From Paenibacillus sp. D2_2 (lineage in GTDB: Bacteria; Bacillota; Bacilli; Paenibacillales; Paenibacillaceae): DNA of 64,000 bases. The stretch spans positions 3,070,501 through 3,134,500 of the forward strand of contig NZ_CP133605.1 in assembly GCF_031199965.1 (NCBI RefSeq), read 5' to 3'. Shown one piece after another: positions 36,828 through 47,347 of this stretch. Position numbers and translations under genes: made by a program. The notes beneath the pieces were generated by a model that did no database searches, was not told where the DNA came from, and saw nothing but the letters and a program-made list of their open reading frames with translations. Positions within the stretch are counted from its first letter, which is position 1, and each line of letters opens with the position of its first letter.

Positions 36828-38985
36828 TTAGACTTCTGTATCCAGTTCAGAAACCAGCTTAAATTCCGCTGTTTTCTTACCTGTAAGTGTGTAACTTCTG
36901 CTGTCCGGTCCGGAAGTACCTACATAAACGGCATACGTTCCAGCTTCTACCTTTCTTCTACCTTCTTCATCGTATAGAGCAAAGGCCTCGACTGGCAGGT
37001 GAAGTGTCAATTCCTTGCTCTCCTGCGGCTGCAGATGAACTTTTCGGAAGGCTTTTAGCTGAGCATTCGGAGTTCCATCCCGATCTGCCTTAACATACAC
37101 TTGTAGTACTTCGCCTCCGGCCATGCTACCTTCGTTCTTGATCGTAGTCATAACCGAAATTCCGGCTTCTGTAATCCGTTCATGATCAATCCTCGTATTT
37201 AAAATAGTGAAATTCGTATAGGACATTCCATATCCGAATGGATACAGAGCTTCTTGCGTCATGTAGCGATATGTCCGGTTCTTCATGGAATAGTCCGTAA
37301 ATTCCGGCAATTCTTCTGTCGTCTTGTAGAACGTAATCGGCAATTTTCCTTCCGGCGAGAATTCCCCAAAGATCGCTTCGGCAATGACACGGCCACCCTG
37401 AGCGCCCGGATACCAGCCCTGCATAATAGCCTGAACATGCTCATCTGCCCAAGGAACCGCGAGAGCGCTTCCAGATAACATAACTAGAATAATCGGTTTT
37501 CCGCTCTCATAGATCGTTCGTAGCATCTGTTCCTGAATTCCAGGTAAGTTCAAATCTCTCTTATCACCACTAGCGTACTGATTACCGGTATCCCCTTCTT
37601 CACCTTCCAATCCGGCATCTAGTCCCAAGCAGACGATAACAACGTCGCTTTCTTTGCAAACCCCCATCACTTCGGCAATCCGGTCATTCTCTATTCCCAG
37701 ACCGCTAATTTTGTCTTTATGTAAATGACAGCCCTCGGAGTATAAGACACGAGCACTATCCCCCACGTAATCTTGAATACCTTCGAGTATAGTGATATAT
37801 CGAGATGCCGTTCCTTCGTAATTGCCTTCTAACGCCCGTCTATTATTCGCGTTTGGACCGATTACGCCGATCGTTTTAAGCTTCGATTTATCTAGCGGGA
37901 GCATACCGTTCTCATTTTTCAGAAGAACCAACGATTCTCTCGCCGCCTTGCGATTTAATTGCTGCATCTCGGTCGAATCTACTTCGGTATACTTGATCGA
38001 TGAGTACGGAACCTTCTCTTGCTCATCGAACATCCCCAGCTTCATTCTTGTCGTGAACAGACGGGTTACGGCTTGATCGATCTGAGCTTCAGTTACTAAT
38101 CCTTCTTTGACTGCATCAAGTAGGAACACGAACAGGCTTCCGCAGTTCAGATCACAGCCCTGATTTACTGCCAGTGCTACGGATTCTATCGCATTAGCGG
38201 TAACGTGATGATGTTCGTGAAAATCCCGTATCGCCCAGCAATCTGAGACTACGTGTCCGTCAAATTGCCATTTTCCCCGTAATATTTCCTGCAGCAGCAG
38301 CTCACTTCCACAACACGGTTCACCATTAGTTCTGTTATAAGCCCCCATGACCGCTTCTACCTTCGCTTCTTCAACGCAGGCTTGGAACGCCTGGCAAATA
38401 GGTTTCATACAAGTCCTGAGTGGAGACCACTGCATTAAATTGATGCCGTAAATCCTCAGGTCCTGAATGGACGGCAAAATGCTTCGCACAAGCGGCAACC
38501 TTCATATAATTCTCATCATGGCCCTGTAAGCCTTGTATAAAACGGACTCCTAATCTTGAGGATAGATATGGATCCTCTCCATAAGTTTCATGCCCTCTGC
38601 CCCACCGTGGATCACGGAAAATGTTCACATTCGGTGCCCAGAAGGTCAGTCCTTTATAAATATCCGTATCATCAAATTCCTGCTGCATATTGTACTTCGC
38701 TCTAGCTTCTGTCGCGATCTTATCTGCAACTTCTTCCAGAAGATCCTCATCAAAAGTTGCTGCAAGTCCAATTGCCTGTGGAAAAACCGTTGCAACCCCT
38801 GCCCTCGCTACACCATGTAGCGCTTCATTCCACCAGTTATAGGCCTTCACATTAAGGCGTTCGATCCCTGGTGCGGCATGCAGCATTTGACGCACTTTCT
38901 CCTCAAGTGTCATTTGCGCGACCAATTGCTCCGCTCGTTTCTTATACTCTAGAATCTTAAAACTGTTTTCAACCAACTCTGCCAT
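36828..38985 (-). pseudogene. Glycoside hydrolase family 3 (beta-glucosidase/xylosidase-like), frameshifted near 38391
   Basis: About 718 residues when two frames are joined, cytoplasmic (no signal peptide). The first frame holds AYNWWNEALHGVARAG, FWAPNVNIFRDPRWGRG and ACAKHFAVHSGPE. The second continues AFQACVEEAKVEAVMGAYN and the nucleophile Asp in VVSDCWAI (about 38240), then the C-terminal alpha/beta domain (VIGPNANNRRALEGNY) and a fibronectin-III-like end (LQPQESKELTLHLP). WWNEALHG and DPRWGRG are typical of GH3 xylosidase/glucosidase types. One surplus G in the GG pair at 38390-38391 breaks the frame. It would hydrolyse oligosaccharides brought in by the transporter encoded after it. 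Confidence 0.88.
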
Positions 38986-39284
38986 ACTACACCATCTCTT
39001 CCCATTTATTTAAGCAATCAAAAGAATTGGCAAAACCAATATTTGCATGTTATGATTTCCTTGCTAGAGGATGTTTTTAACGAGTTTGTCACCTCATAAT
39101 TCCAATGTATGCGGTTTCATAGGCTATATTATAGCGACTTTAGCTTTGAGGTTCTTCGTGAATTTAGCTTTTGGCTTCTCAAATATTGCTAAATTTATGC
39201 TAAGTCCACCTAAGTGATTGTTGGTGAAGTCTCTTTGATTTGATTCGTGTGTAAATAATCTAACCAAAGTAAGGATGGATGCTA

Positions 39285-40156
39285 ATGATTGAGTCTCTGA
39301 ACGGAGCCAAGGAAACAGTCTCTTATCGCGAACATTTTGGAATACGTATTTATTTAAATCAAGAGACAGAGGATTATCCAATCCATTGGCACACCGCTGC
39401 AGAAATTATTATGCCGCTCGAAAATGATTATACTGCTGTAATCAACGGTACCAAGTATGTGCTTCATCCCAATGATATCCTCGTGATCCCTTCGGGTGAG
39501 CTGCATGAACTTTTTGCTCCCAAATCAGGAAAGAGGATCATTCTGCAATTCGACTGGTCCCTACTGTATAACTTGAACGGATTTGACTCTACATTCCATT
39601 TGCTTCGGCCATGCTTACTCCTTACTTCGGGAGATAACGAAGATCTGCATGGCATACTAAGACCGCTTCTACATCAATTAATAGATGAATATTTCAGTAA
39701 CTCATTACTGAAGGAAGCCTCAGCTTATTCCCTGCTGATTCAGTTCTTCGTCGTGCTTGGACGGAATTTCATGAATCATGATCAACGCTTTCTAAATACC
39801 AACAACCAGAAGCAACACAAATATATCGATAAGCTCCTCCAGGTTTGCAATTATATGAACAAGCATTGTACAGAGGATATTCAGGTTGAAGATCTGGCGA
39901 AGCTCGCTGGCTTCAGCAAATTTCACTTTATGCGCCTGTTCAAGCAATTTATGGGGATGTCCTATTACGACTATCTCAACCAGCATCGGATTATGCATGC
40001 GGAGACATTACTGATTGATCCCAATTTATCAGTGATGGAGATTGCCATGAGCTCAGGCTTTGGAAGTCTCCCACCTTTAACCGGGTGTTCAAGAAATATA
40101 AGAAATGTACTCCTACTGAATACAAATGCCTTCATGGCAACCATCCAACGCGTTAA
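39285..40156 (+). CDS. AraC-family regulator with cupin domain, C-terminal frameshift near 40071
   Basis: About 290 residues. N-terminal cupin (residues 20-90: DYPIHWHTAAEIIMP, VIPSGELHELF) senses sugars. The first HTH is VEDLAKLAGFSKFHFMRLFK, the second begins VMEIAMSSGFGS. In the open frame the tail is scrambled and stops at 40169; the other frame gives TFNRVFKKYKKCTPTEYK and stops at 40154-40156, exactly the AraC signature. A surplus C in CCC at 40070-40072 explains it. I chose ATG at 39285, nine bases after AAGGA. Divergent from the GH3 operon and directly upstream of GH2, so it probably controls both. Confidence 0.88.
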
Positions 40157-40199
40157 TAGATGGACTTAAATATAATAGAATTAAGGGAGCTTAACACCG

Positions 40200-43100
40200 A
40201 TGAATCAGAATACAAACTTCAATAATGATTGGTTTTTTGCCAAACTGCCTCTTCATGTAAATATAGAGACGGTTTTTTCCGGCAGCGTTAATTGGTCACC
40301 GGTCACCTTGCCCCATGACTGGTTGATATATGACACACATCATTTATATGAAAATGGAGAAGGCTGGTATCGTAGAACATTATTCATTGACGAGTTAGTA
40401 CCAAATAGCGTCACATCGCTTTGTTTTGAAGGCGTTTACATGAACTCCTCACTCTATGTGAACGGTCATCTCGCTGGGACTTGGAAATACGGATATTCCA
40501 CCTTTGAAATAGACATCACTCCTTACATAACTTCAGGTAGCAACGAAATTTATGTTCAAGTTATACATGAATCTCCTAATTCACGTTGGTATTCCGGGCG
40601 GGAATTTATCGGAATGTATGGCTGAGAACTTATCCCGATACCCATATTGTTCCAAACGGGGTTTATATCGTTGCGAGAAAAGACAAAGATGATCCTGACC
40701 TCTGGAATGTAGAGATAGAATCCGAGCTGAAGTTAAGCGAGATTTCTGGCTCAACAGCGGCCAAGAAGTATCAGATTAGACACTCGATTCTGGATGCTTT
40801 CGGAACGCAGGTTACCCAGGCTATAACGGAAGTTTCTTGGGATAACAACAGATTGTCTGCATCCCCTCTTGTATTTCAATCCTTAATCCGATGCTATGGG
40901 ACATCTCACTACCATACTGCTATACACTTAAAACCGAGCTTATTGTCGATGATACGGTCATCGATTTAGAGATCAATAATTTTGGATTCCGAACTATGGA
41001 ATTTGATAGCCAACGGGGCTTCTTCCTCAACGGTCGGCATGTTAAGCTTCATGGCGTTTGTCAGCATCATGATCTGGGTTGTCTAGGTGCTGCTGTTAAT
41101 AGAGCGGCCTTGAGGAGACAGATTTCGCTCTTACAGGAAATGGGCGTGAACGCAATCCGTACCGCTCACAATATGCCTGCCGTTGAACTGATGGAACTTG
41201 CTGATGAAATGGGCGTACTGATCGTCTCAGAAGCATTTGATATGTGGGAGCGAAAAAAAACTACGTATGATTATGCGAGATTTTTCCCTGAATGGTGGAA
41301 AAAAGATGTAGCTAGTTGGATACGCCGGGATCGGAACCACCCCAGTATGCTGATGTGGAGTATTGGGAATGAAATTTATGACACTCATGCTGATGAGCGT
41401 GGTCAGGAATTAACGATTCTACTCAGGGATGAAGTGCTCATACACGATCCAAAAGCAAATGCTGTCGTTACGATTGGCTCTAATTATATGCCTTGGGAGA
41501 ATGCCCAGAAGTGCGCCGAGCTGGTTAAGATCGCTGGATATAACTATGGGGAGAAGTATTATGATCTCCATCATCAGGAGCATCCCGATTGGATTATTTA
41601 TGGCAGCGAAACTGCGTCAACGGTACAAAGCCGGGGAATCTATCATTTTCCATTATCCCAATCGGTACTGTCAGATGATGATGAACAATGCTCATCCTTA
41701 GGCAACAGTTCAACCAGCTGGGGAGCAAAGAGCACAGAGCACTGCATTATGGATGACCGGGACGCTGTGTATTCCCCTGGACAATTCATATGGACGGGCT
41801 TCGATTACATCGGTGAACCAACTCCCTATCATACGAAGAATTCCTATTTTGGACAATTGGATACGGCGGGGTTCAAGAAGGACTCCTTCTACATATATCA
41901 GGCAGAATGGACGGATTATAAAGTAAATCCGATGGTTCATATCTTCCCGTACTGGGACTTTTCCGAAGGTCAGATGATTGATGTGCGCGTCACCTCAAAT
42001 GCTCCAAGGATTGAGTTATTCTTTAACGATGTCTCACAAGGCACGGTAGATATTGATCATAAGCATGGTCGCAAACTGTTGGGAGAGTGGCAGGTCCCTT
42101 ATCGTAAAGGTGTTCTGCGGGCTGTAGCTTACGATGAGGACGGAAATACATTAGCAACAGATGTGAACTCCTCCTTTGGGGATGCGGCTTCTCTAGTACT
42201 GGTTCCTGACAAAAAGACAATAACGGCCGATGGATCGGACCTTATTTTTGTTGAGATTTCAACTGTCGATCTGGACGGTATTCCAGTGGGAAACGCAAAT
42301 AACCGGGTTCACATCACGGTCGAAGGTCCCGGACGACTTGTTGGCCTCGATAATGGCGATAGTACCGACTATGACCAATATAAAGGAACGAACCGTAGGC
42401 TGTTCAGCGGTAAGCTACTTGCCGTCATTGCCAGTACAGAAGAGACGGGTTCCATCATAGTTCGTGCTGAATCCAAGGGGCTGAACCCTGCCGAGCTTAT
42501 CTTAACCGCCGCTCCCCCACAACCGTCTAACGATACGGATAGTATTGTTTCGTTATATAGTTACACAAATGAGAATGCAGCAGAGCTGAAAACGCAGGAA
42601 CTGCGGATGACTCAGGAACTACAGGCGTCGGAAATTCCGATACGTAAGCTCGAGATTATTTGTCCTGAAGGGAATAAGCTATCTAAGGACATCAGATCTC
42701 TTCCCGTTAGGGTCAAGATCCATCCAAGTAATGCCACTTATCAAGAGGTTACATGGAGAGTTACCAACGCAGGTGGTATAGATGCAAATATTGCTATCCT
42801 AGATGCGAAGGGGCATGCAGCCGTCATTACAGCATTGGGCGACGGAGAGGTCTATATCCGCTGTGCGACGACAAATGGTTCTGATAACATACGGCTCTAT
42901 TCCATGATGGAATTTCAGATCACCGATCTGGGCAAGCCTATTTAAATCCATACGAGTTCGTGTCAGCTGGGTATCATAGCGATGCCAGTACGAATTTAAC
43001 GAATGGCAACGAGCGCGGAGTTGCTACAGGTAGAGACGGCGAGAGTCTGATCTGCTTTGACAAGATCGATTTTGGGAACTTTGGTTCCGATGAAATTACG

Positions 43101-43700
43101 CTGCCGATCTTCTCGCTTGATGATGCGGAGTTCCCTATCGAGATATGGGAGGGTATCCCGGGTGAGGACAATGCTTCTTTACTGACAACGGTAACCTATC
43201 AAAAACCGTCAATATGGAATGTCTATCAGGAAGAGACCTACCGTCTACCGAGACGATTGAAGGGAATTGTCTCCCTCTGCTTCCTGCTGCGACGTAAAAT
43301 TCATTTGAAAGGCATGCAGTTTGAGAAGCCGATGAAGGCTTTCGAAAAGCTAAGCGTTCTTGAAAATAATCGCATCTACGGTGATTCCTTTACTCTCATG
43401 GAAGATTCGATAGAGAATATTGGTAATAATGTCTCGCTGGTCTTCGAAGATATGGACTTCGGGGAATCGGGAAGCAGTAAGCTGGTCATTTGCGGACATT
43501 CACCTCTCGATAAGAACACCTTGCATATTCAATTCAGCAGTCTAGATGGTGATAACAAGCAGATTGTGGAGTTCACCTTATCCAAAGATTATTGCGAGCA
43601 GGAGTTCACACTAGAACGTATAACTGGCCTCCAGACCGTAACCTTTGTATTTCTCCCTGGTAGCCAATTCGACTTCAAGTGGTTCCAGTTTCATAGGTGA
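40200..43700 (+). pseudogene. Glycoside hydrolase family 2 (beta-galactosidase-like), three frameshifts
   Basis: About 1165 residues when four frames are joined, without signal peptide. The sugar-binding jelly roll (VTLPHDWLI, GWYRRTLFI, GVYMNSSLYVNG) comes first. The TIM barrel follows (RGFFLNGRHVKLHGVCQHHD, acid/base Glu in NHPSMLMWSIGNEIYD, nucleophile Glu in IIYGSETAS). C-terminal modules are an invasin/Big-like domain (LVLVPDKKTITADGSDLIFV), a Big-2-like segment and a carbohydrate-binding module-like end (43000-43700). Breaks: near 40598 (a G missing in GGG), near 40884 and near 42940; each is restored by one base. It lies downstream of the AraC gene (43-bp gap). Confidence 0.87.
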
Positions 43701-43772
43701 ATAGAACTTAATATATGCCTATTGAGCCATGGAAGTGAAGAAATGATGAGCTAAGGATTGTTGATTGCAAAG

Positions 43773-43822
43773 AGGAGCTGTCCCATAAGTAAGTGTTTAC
43801 TTACTAGGGATGGCTCCTTTTT
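43773..43822 (+). terminator. Intrinsic terminator after GH2
   Basis: AGGAGC...CCC pairs with GGG...GCTCCT, with an inner AAGTAAGTG/ACTTACTA hairpin, and is followed by TTTTATTT. Confidence 0.8.
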
Positions 43823-43993
43823 ATTTCATGGCGAGGAAAAGACGTAGAAATCACCTATGCCAGATTTAACGGACGACGGACGACGTTCCACTTATTTCTA
43901 CTACTAGCGGATTATTTGTAGTATTATGTCATAAGAGAATTGGGAGAATTTACGCTTTGAAAAGAAAAAAATAATCGTATGAAGGTGTAACAA

Positions 43994-44689
43994 GTGAAGA
44001 ATTCTATAAGATTAATACTCATATGTTCTCTTATGATAGCTTTATTTAGTGGTTGTTCCTCAGGCAGTAACAATGAGCTATCTTCCAAAATCGATAGTTT
44101 GTCAAAACAAGTCTCTTATTTAGAAGATGAAAACGAAAAATTAAAACAACTACTTAAAGAAACAAACGTGACAGTGGATGAAACTACTGAAGAAAGCAAT
44201 TCTCCAACTAGTGAAGATCAATCTCAGACGACAAATAACTCCAATATAGACAATCTTATTGAACTTACAAAGCCCTTCACTGTCGAAGACTATGCTAAGC
44301 TTAAACTGAAGTCGGTCGAATTTGCTTCAAAAATAGCTCCTCCTAATCCTGATTCTTTCTATTCTTATTATGAAGTAAAAGACTCAAATAACATCTACCT
44401 TGATACCGTAATCAACATTAAGAGTTTATTGACCTCCGCAAAATCATCAGATGAATTTGTATCGGTAAAAGTAAAGTATGATGAAAAGTATGATTACAAT
44501 AGCTTCTCAACGGTTGAAGAAAATGGCGGAACAGATTTTACATATACGAACATCACTAGTATAGAACCACTTAAATCTAAAAACCTACATTTTATTGCCG
44601 AGCTTCCTGTCGAAGCATCTAAGGATACTAAATCTCTCTCTGTAATTATTACCTGTGATGGCAAGGACTTTATTTATAAGTTGAGATAA
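43994..44689 (+). CDS. Lipoprotein with coiled-coil segment, unknown function
   Basis: 231-residue putative lipoprotein. Starts at GTG (AAGGTG upstream), signal peptide NSIRLILICSLMIALFSGC with Cys about residue 20. Residues 28-58 (SSKIDSLSKQVSYLEDENEK region) form a short coiled coil, followed by an acidic Ser/Thr linker and a beta-rich domain. The family is not recognised. A bidirectional terminator follows. The region is more AT-rich than its neighbours. Confidence 0.7.
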   Translation: MKNSIRLILICSLMIALFSGCSSGSNNELSSKIDSLSKQVSYLEDENEKLKQLLKETNVTVDETTEESNSPTSEDQSQTTNNSNIDNLIELTKPFTVEDYAKLKLKSVEFASKIAPPNPDSFYSYYEVKDSNNIYLDTVINIKSLLTSAKSSDEFVSVKVKYDEKYDYNSFSTVEENGGTDFTYTNITSIEPLKSKNLHFIAELPVEASKDTKSLSVIITCDGKDFIYKLR

Positions 44690-44690
44690 T

Positions 44691-44725
44691 GAAAAAGAGT
44701 GCAGGGGTCCCTGCACTCTTTTTCA
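44691..44725. terminator. Bidirectional intrinsic terminator
   Basis: GAAAAAGAGTGCAGG and CCTGCACTCTTTTTC form a perfect 15-bp stem between convergent genes, with A and T runs serving as U tracts on either strand. Confidence 0.95.
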
Positions 44726-45052
44726 TTACACCGTGGCCATATACTTGGAAAGTACATTCTCGTATACACTCATAGGTCGCAACCCCACCAGCTTTTCAAC
44801 TGGTTCCCCATTATGAAATACAATCACTGTAGGCATAGACATGATACCGAAAGAACCTGGTGTAATCGGAGACTCATCGCAATCCAACTTAAGAATTGAT
44901 ACCTGTTCTCCATACTTTTCGCTTAGCTCACCTAAAATAGGCAATAACGCCTTACAAGGTGGGCACCATACAGCGCCAAACTCTACCAAGGTCAGTTCTT
45001 TCTTTTGGATCTCCGATTGAAAAGTTACATCATTTACCTCAATAACACTCAT
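44726..45052 (-). CDS. Thioredoxin-family protein
   Basis: 108-residue thioredoxin. The active site reads GAVWCPPCKALLP (Cys30 and Cys33, WCPPC instead of the usual WCGPC), and the conserved cis-Pro is in MSMPTVIVF. It is translationally coupled (ATGA) to the MerR-type gene upstream, so its expression is probably induced together with the regulator. The CPPC site usually gives a different redox potential from CGPC. Confidence 0.92.
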   Translation of the reverse strand: MSVIEVNDVTFQSEIQKKELTLVEFGAVWCPPCKALLPILGELSEKYGEQVSILKLDCDESPITPGSFGIMSMPTVIVFHNGEPVEKLVGLRPMSVYENVLSKYMATV

Positions 45053-45426
45053 AATAATCTCTCCTCCTTCATATGTTTACGCTCCTGCAGAATGGAGACC
45101 ATACGATCCTGCAAATTCTCTCTGATTTGGCTCAGTAACCGGATTTGTTCGTCGATCTCCTCCATCTTCTCTTGAAATATCGGCAGTATTTCTTCACAGA
45201 ACGCTTCTTTGTTTTTGAGAACACAATGAAGAAATCCTGAAATCTGCTCCGTCGATAACCCAAGATCCAGATAAAATCGAATAGTACGAACCTGCTCTTC
45301 AGCCAGAGCCGAATATTCCCGATATCCGTTATCCTGCCTGATCGGGGCTAGCAAGCCCTTGCTTTCATAATAGCGCAGTGAACGAATGCTGATTCCAGTC
45401 CTCTCAGACAGTTCTCCGATTTTCAT
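45049..45426 (-). CDS. MerR-family transcriptional regulator
   Basis: 125-residue regulator. HTH KIGELSERTGISIRSLRYYE, then KGLLAPIRQDNGYREYS, followed by a long coiled-coil dimer helix. One Cys (in HCVLKNKEAFCEEIL, two Cys) lies in the C-terminal part; a CxC metal motif is absent. The ATG at 45426 has AGGGAG upstream; a longer frame runs through the promoter. The autogenous operator lies at 45463-45482. Confidence 0.9.
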   Translation of the reverse strand: MKIGELSERTGISIRSLRYYESKGLLAPIRQDNGYREYSALAEEQVRTIRFYLDLGLSTEQISGFLHCVLKNKEAFCEEILPIFQEKMEEIDEQIRLLSQIRENLQDRMVSILQERKHMKEERLL

Positions 45427-45454
45427 TTCATATGCTCCCTTCTGCTTCATAACA

Positions 45455-45486
45455 ATAATAAACCCTAACATTAATGTCAGGGTCAA
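45455..45486 (-). promoter_or_regulatory. MerR-type promoter with 20-bp dyad in a long spacer
   Basis: On the minus strand TTGACC (45486-45481) and TTATTA/TATTAT (about 45461-45455) are 19-20 bp apart, the unusual spacing activated by MerR proteins. The dyad CCCTGACATTAATGTTAGGG (45482-45463) fills the spacer with one mismatch. Confidence 0.8.
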
Positions 45487-45725
45487 TAGTTAAATGCTTG
45501 ATTATGTACTGATAACATACAAATATCCGTAGTAAATCTAAGAAGTGTTTAGCATACTACATGGAAGAATTTATACGATTGCGTAGAATAGCCGGCTGAA
45601 TCGCCGATTTTCCGCCAAACCTGCCTCCGACAAGCTTTGTGTTAGAATAGTTCTCCAGCGTTTAATACTATATATATCCGGAACTTTTTGTCCTTTATTA
45701 TTAAAAATTGACGGGTATAGATAAA
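45487..45725. other. Gene-free stretch
   Basis: No gene supported. Contains the upstream part of the MerR promoter and AT-rich sequence leading to the GH16 terminator. Confidence 0.5.
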
Positions 45726-45750
45726 AGCCGAGTCTAACGACTCGGGCTCT
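45724..45750 (-). terminator. Intrinsic terminator after GH16
   Basis: AGCCGAGTC (45726-45734) pairs with GACTCGGGCT (45739-45748) with one bulge. The A run to the left is the U tract on the minus strand. Confidence 0.8.
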
Positions 45751-45804
45751 TCATATCTCTAAGCTCTAAGTGAATATTCCATTATGAATTGAAGTTCAGA
45801 GAGT

Positions 45805-47040
45805 TCAATTTACTTTAGTAAATGCCCATTTCTGCGCGTCCGTTCCATTATCGGTCCACTGTTGAACGGCGGCTCCATCAGCAGTTGAGGACCCAGATAC
45901 GTCCATAACAAGCCCGCTCGCCTTGGACACCAGCTTGTAATAGCCTCCGCCGACATCAACTAGCTTCCACCGCTGCGCACTCGTGCCGTTATCAGTCCAT
46001 TGCTGTAGCTGTACTCCGCTTGATGTGCTTGAATTGGGCACATCCAGCACCTTTCCGCTATGGACTGCCGTAAGTTTATAATATCCATCCCCCGTGCTCT
46101 CGACTTTGAAGCGTTGATTGTTGGCGCTGTAATTCGTCCACTGCTGCATTTTAGCGCCGTCAGCCAGGGAAACATCAGTTACGTCGAGTACCTTGCCACT
46201 CGCCTTGGAGGCGAGTGTATAGATGCCGCCACTTATGATATTCGATGGATTTGACTGTTGATATACCCTCACATAGTCAACGAGCATCTGTGAAGGAAAC
46301 GGCGTTGATCCATTCGGGCTACCCGGCCAATTGCCGCCGACGGCCAAGTTCAGAAGGATAAAGAAAGGTCTCTGGAACTCCTCTGTATTCCCCGTTCCGT
46401 TCTGAATATAAATCTCGTTATACTGGTTGCCATCTACAAACCAACGGATGTAATTGGCATCCCATTCTATACTATACGTATGAAATTGAGAGAAATCCAA
46501 ATTACCTGATATATTCCCGTAACTTGCATAACCGTTCGCATCCCAATGTACAGTTCCGTTCACATAAGGGTTATTGTTAACCCGCTCCATAATGTCGATC
46601 TCACCGCAAGCAGGCCATCCAACCGAAGTAATATTCGAGCCAAGCATCCAGAAAGCCGGCCATAACCCTTGACCAGAAGGAAGCTTGATCCGCGCCTCAA
46701 CCTTACCATAGGTAAAATTCTGTAGACCTTGTGTTTTGATTCTTGCAGAGGTATAGTTCATTCCTCCATAAGATTCCTTCTGCGCAGTAATGACCAGATT
46801 TCCCCCGGTCACCTGCAAATTTTGCGGTCGACTTGTATAATACTCCAGCTCATTGTTCCCCCATCCACCGCTACCGGTACCGATTTCGGCTGTCCAATTA
46901 GCGGTATTTAAGGATGAGCCGTTAAATTCATCGCTCCAGACCAGGTTCCAATCAGCTGCACTCGTCTTCATCGTAGGCACAAAAGCAATCAGGAGAGTAA
47001 ACACCAGAAATAAACACAGTTTTTTCCCATGTCTTAACAT
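45805..47040 (-). CDS. Secreted GH16 beta-glucanase with C-terminal CBM13 (ricin-type) domain
   Basis: 411-residue exported endoglucanase of the laminarinase/lichenase type. The signal peptide (residues 1-29) ends at TSAADW. The GH16 domain (30-265) has WSDEFNGSSLNTANW, the catalytic GEIDIMERV (Glu147 nucleophile, Asp149, Glu152 acid/base) and VDYVRVYQ at its end. The C-terminal part has three QxW-type ricin repeats (KMQQWTNYSANNQRFKVES, VQLQQWTDNGTSAQRWKLV, AVQQWTDNGTDAQKWAFTK). Beta-1,3- or mixed-linked glucans are likely substrates. It belongs by position to the polysaccharide locus but is monocistronic. Confidence 0.93.
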   Translation of the reverse strand: MLRHGKKLCLFLVFTLLIAFVPTMKTSAADWNLVWSDEFNGSSLNTANWTAEIGTGSGGWGNNELEYYTSRPQNLQVTGGNLVITAQKESYGGMNYTSARIKTQGLQNFTYGKVEARIKLPSGQGLWPAFWMLGSNITSVGWPACGEIDIMERVNNNPYVNGTVHWDANGYASYGNISGNLDFSQFHTYSIEWDANYIRWFVDGNQYNEIYIQNGTGNTEEFQRPFFILLNLAVGGNWPGSPNGSTPFPSQMLVDYVRVYQQSNPSNIISGGIYTLASKASGKVLDVTDVSLADGAKMQQWTNYSANNQRFKVESTGDGYYKLTAVHSGKVLDVPNSSTSSGVQLQQWTDNGTSAQRWKLVDVGGGYYKLVSKASGLVMDVSGSSTADGAAVQQWTDNGTDAQKWAFTKVN

Positions 47041-47347
47041 TCATACTCGCTCCTTTTAGGGTAGATTGCCTTGCTTCTTCTACACACGCCCGCGCAGCGT
47101 GCTTTGGACCTAAACCGGTTTCGAATTGAGCTGAATGATAGCGCTATCTTTTTCTGTTGTTTCCATTATAAGGGTTTGGGCTTTACTATTTCAACTTATT
47201 TTTATATTTCTTCCAAAATAGAGGAATTATAAGTGATATTCATAGGATTGAACCGGAGTCTTGACTGTACTAAATAAGAGATGTAAAATTTGTTCGGAAA
47301 CTATTTAAACTTATTCGGTTTCTATATTTCCTTGGAGGGTTGATTAA
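47041..47347. other. Divergent promoter region
   Basis: No gene. Separates GH16 and the MFS-TetR operon; holds the MFS promoter and a possible TetR operator near 47291-47322. Confidence 0.5.
47261..47289 (+). promoter_or_regulatory. Promoter of the MFS-TetR operon
   Basis: TTGACT, a 17-bp spacer and TAAAAT. Downstream, GGAAAC and GGTTTC half sites (about 47294-47320) could bind the TetR protein encoded in the operon. Confidence 0.65.
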
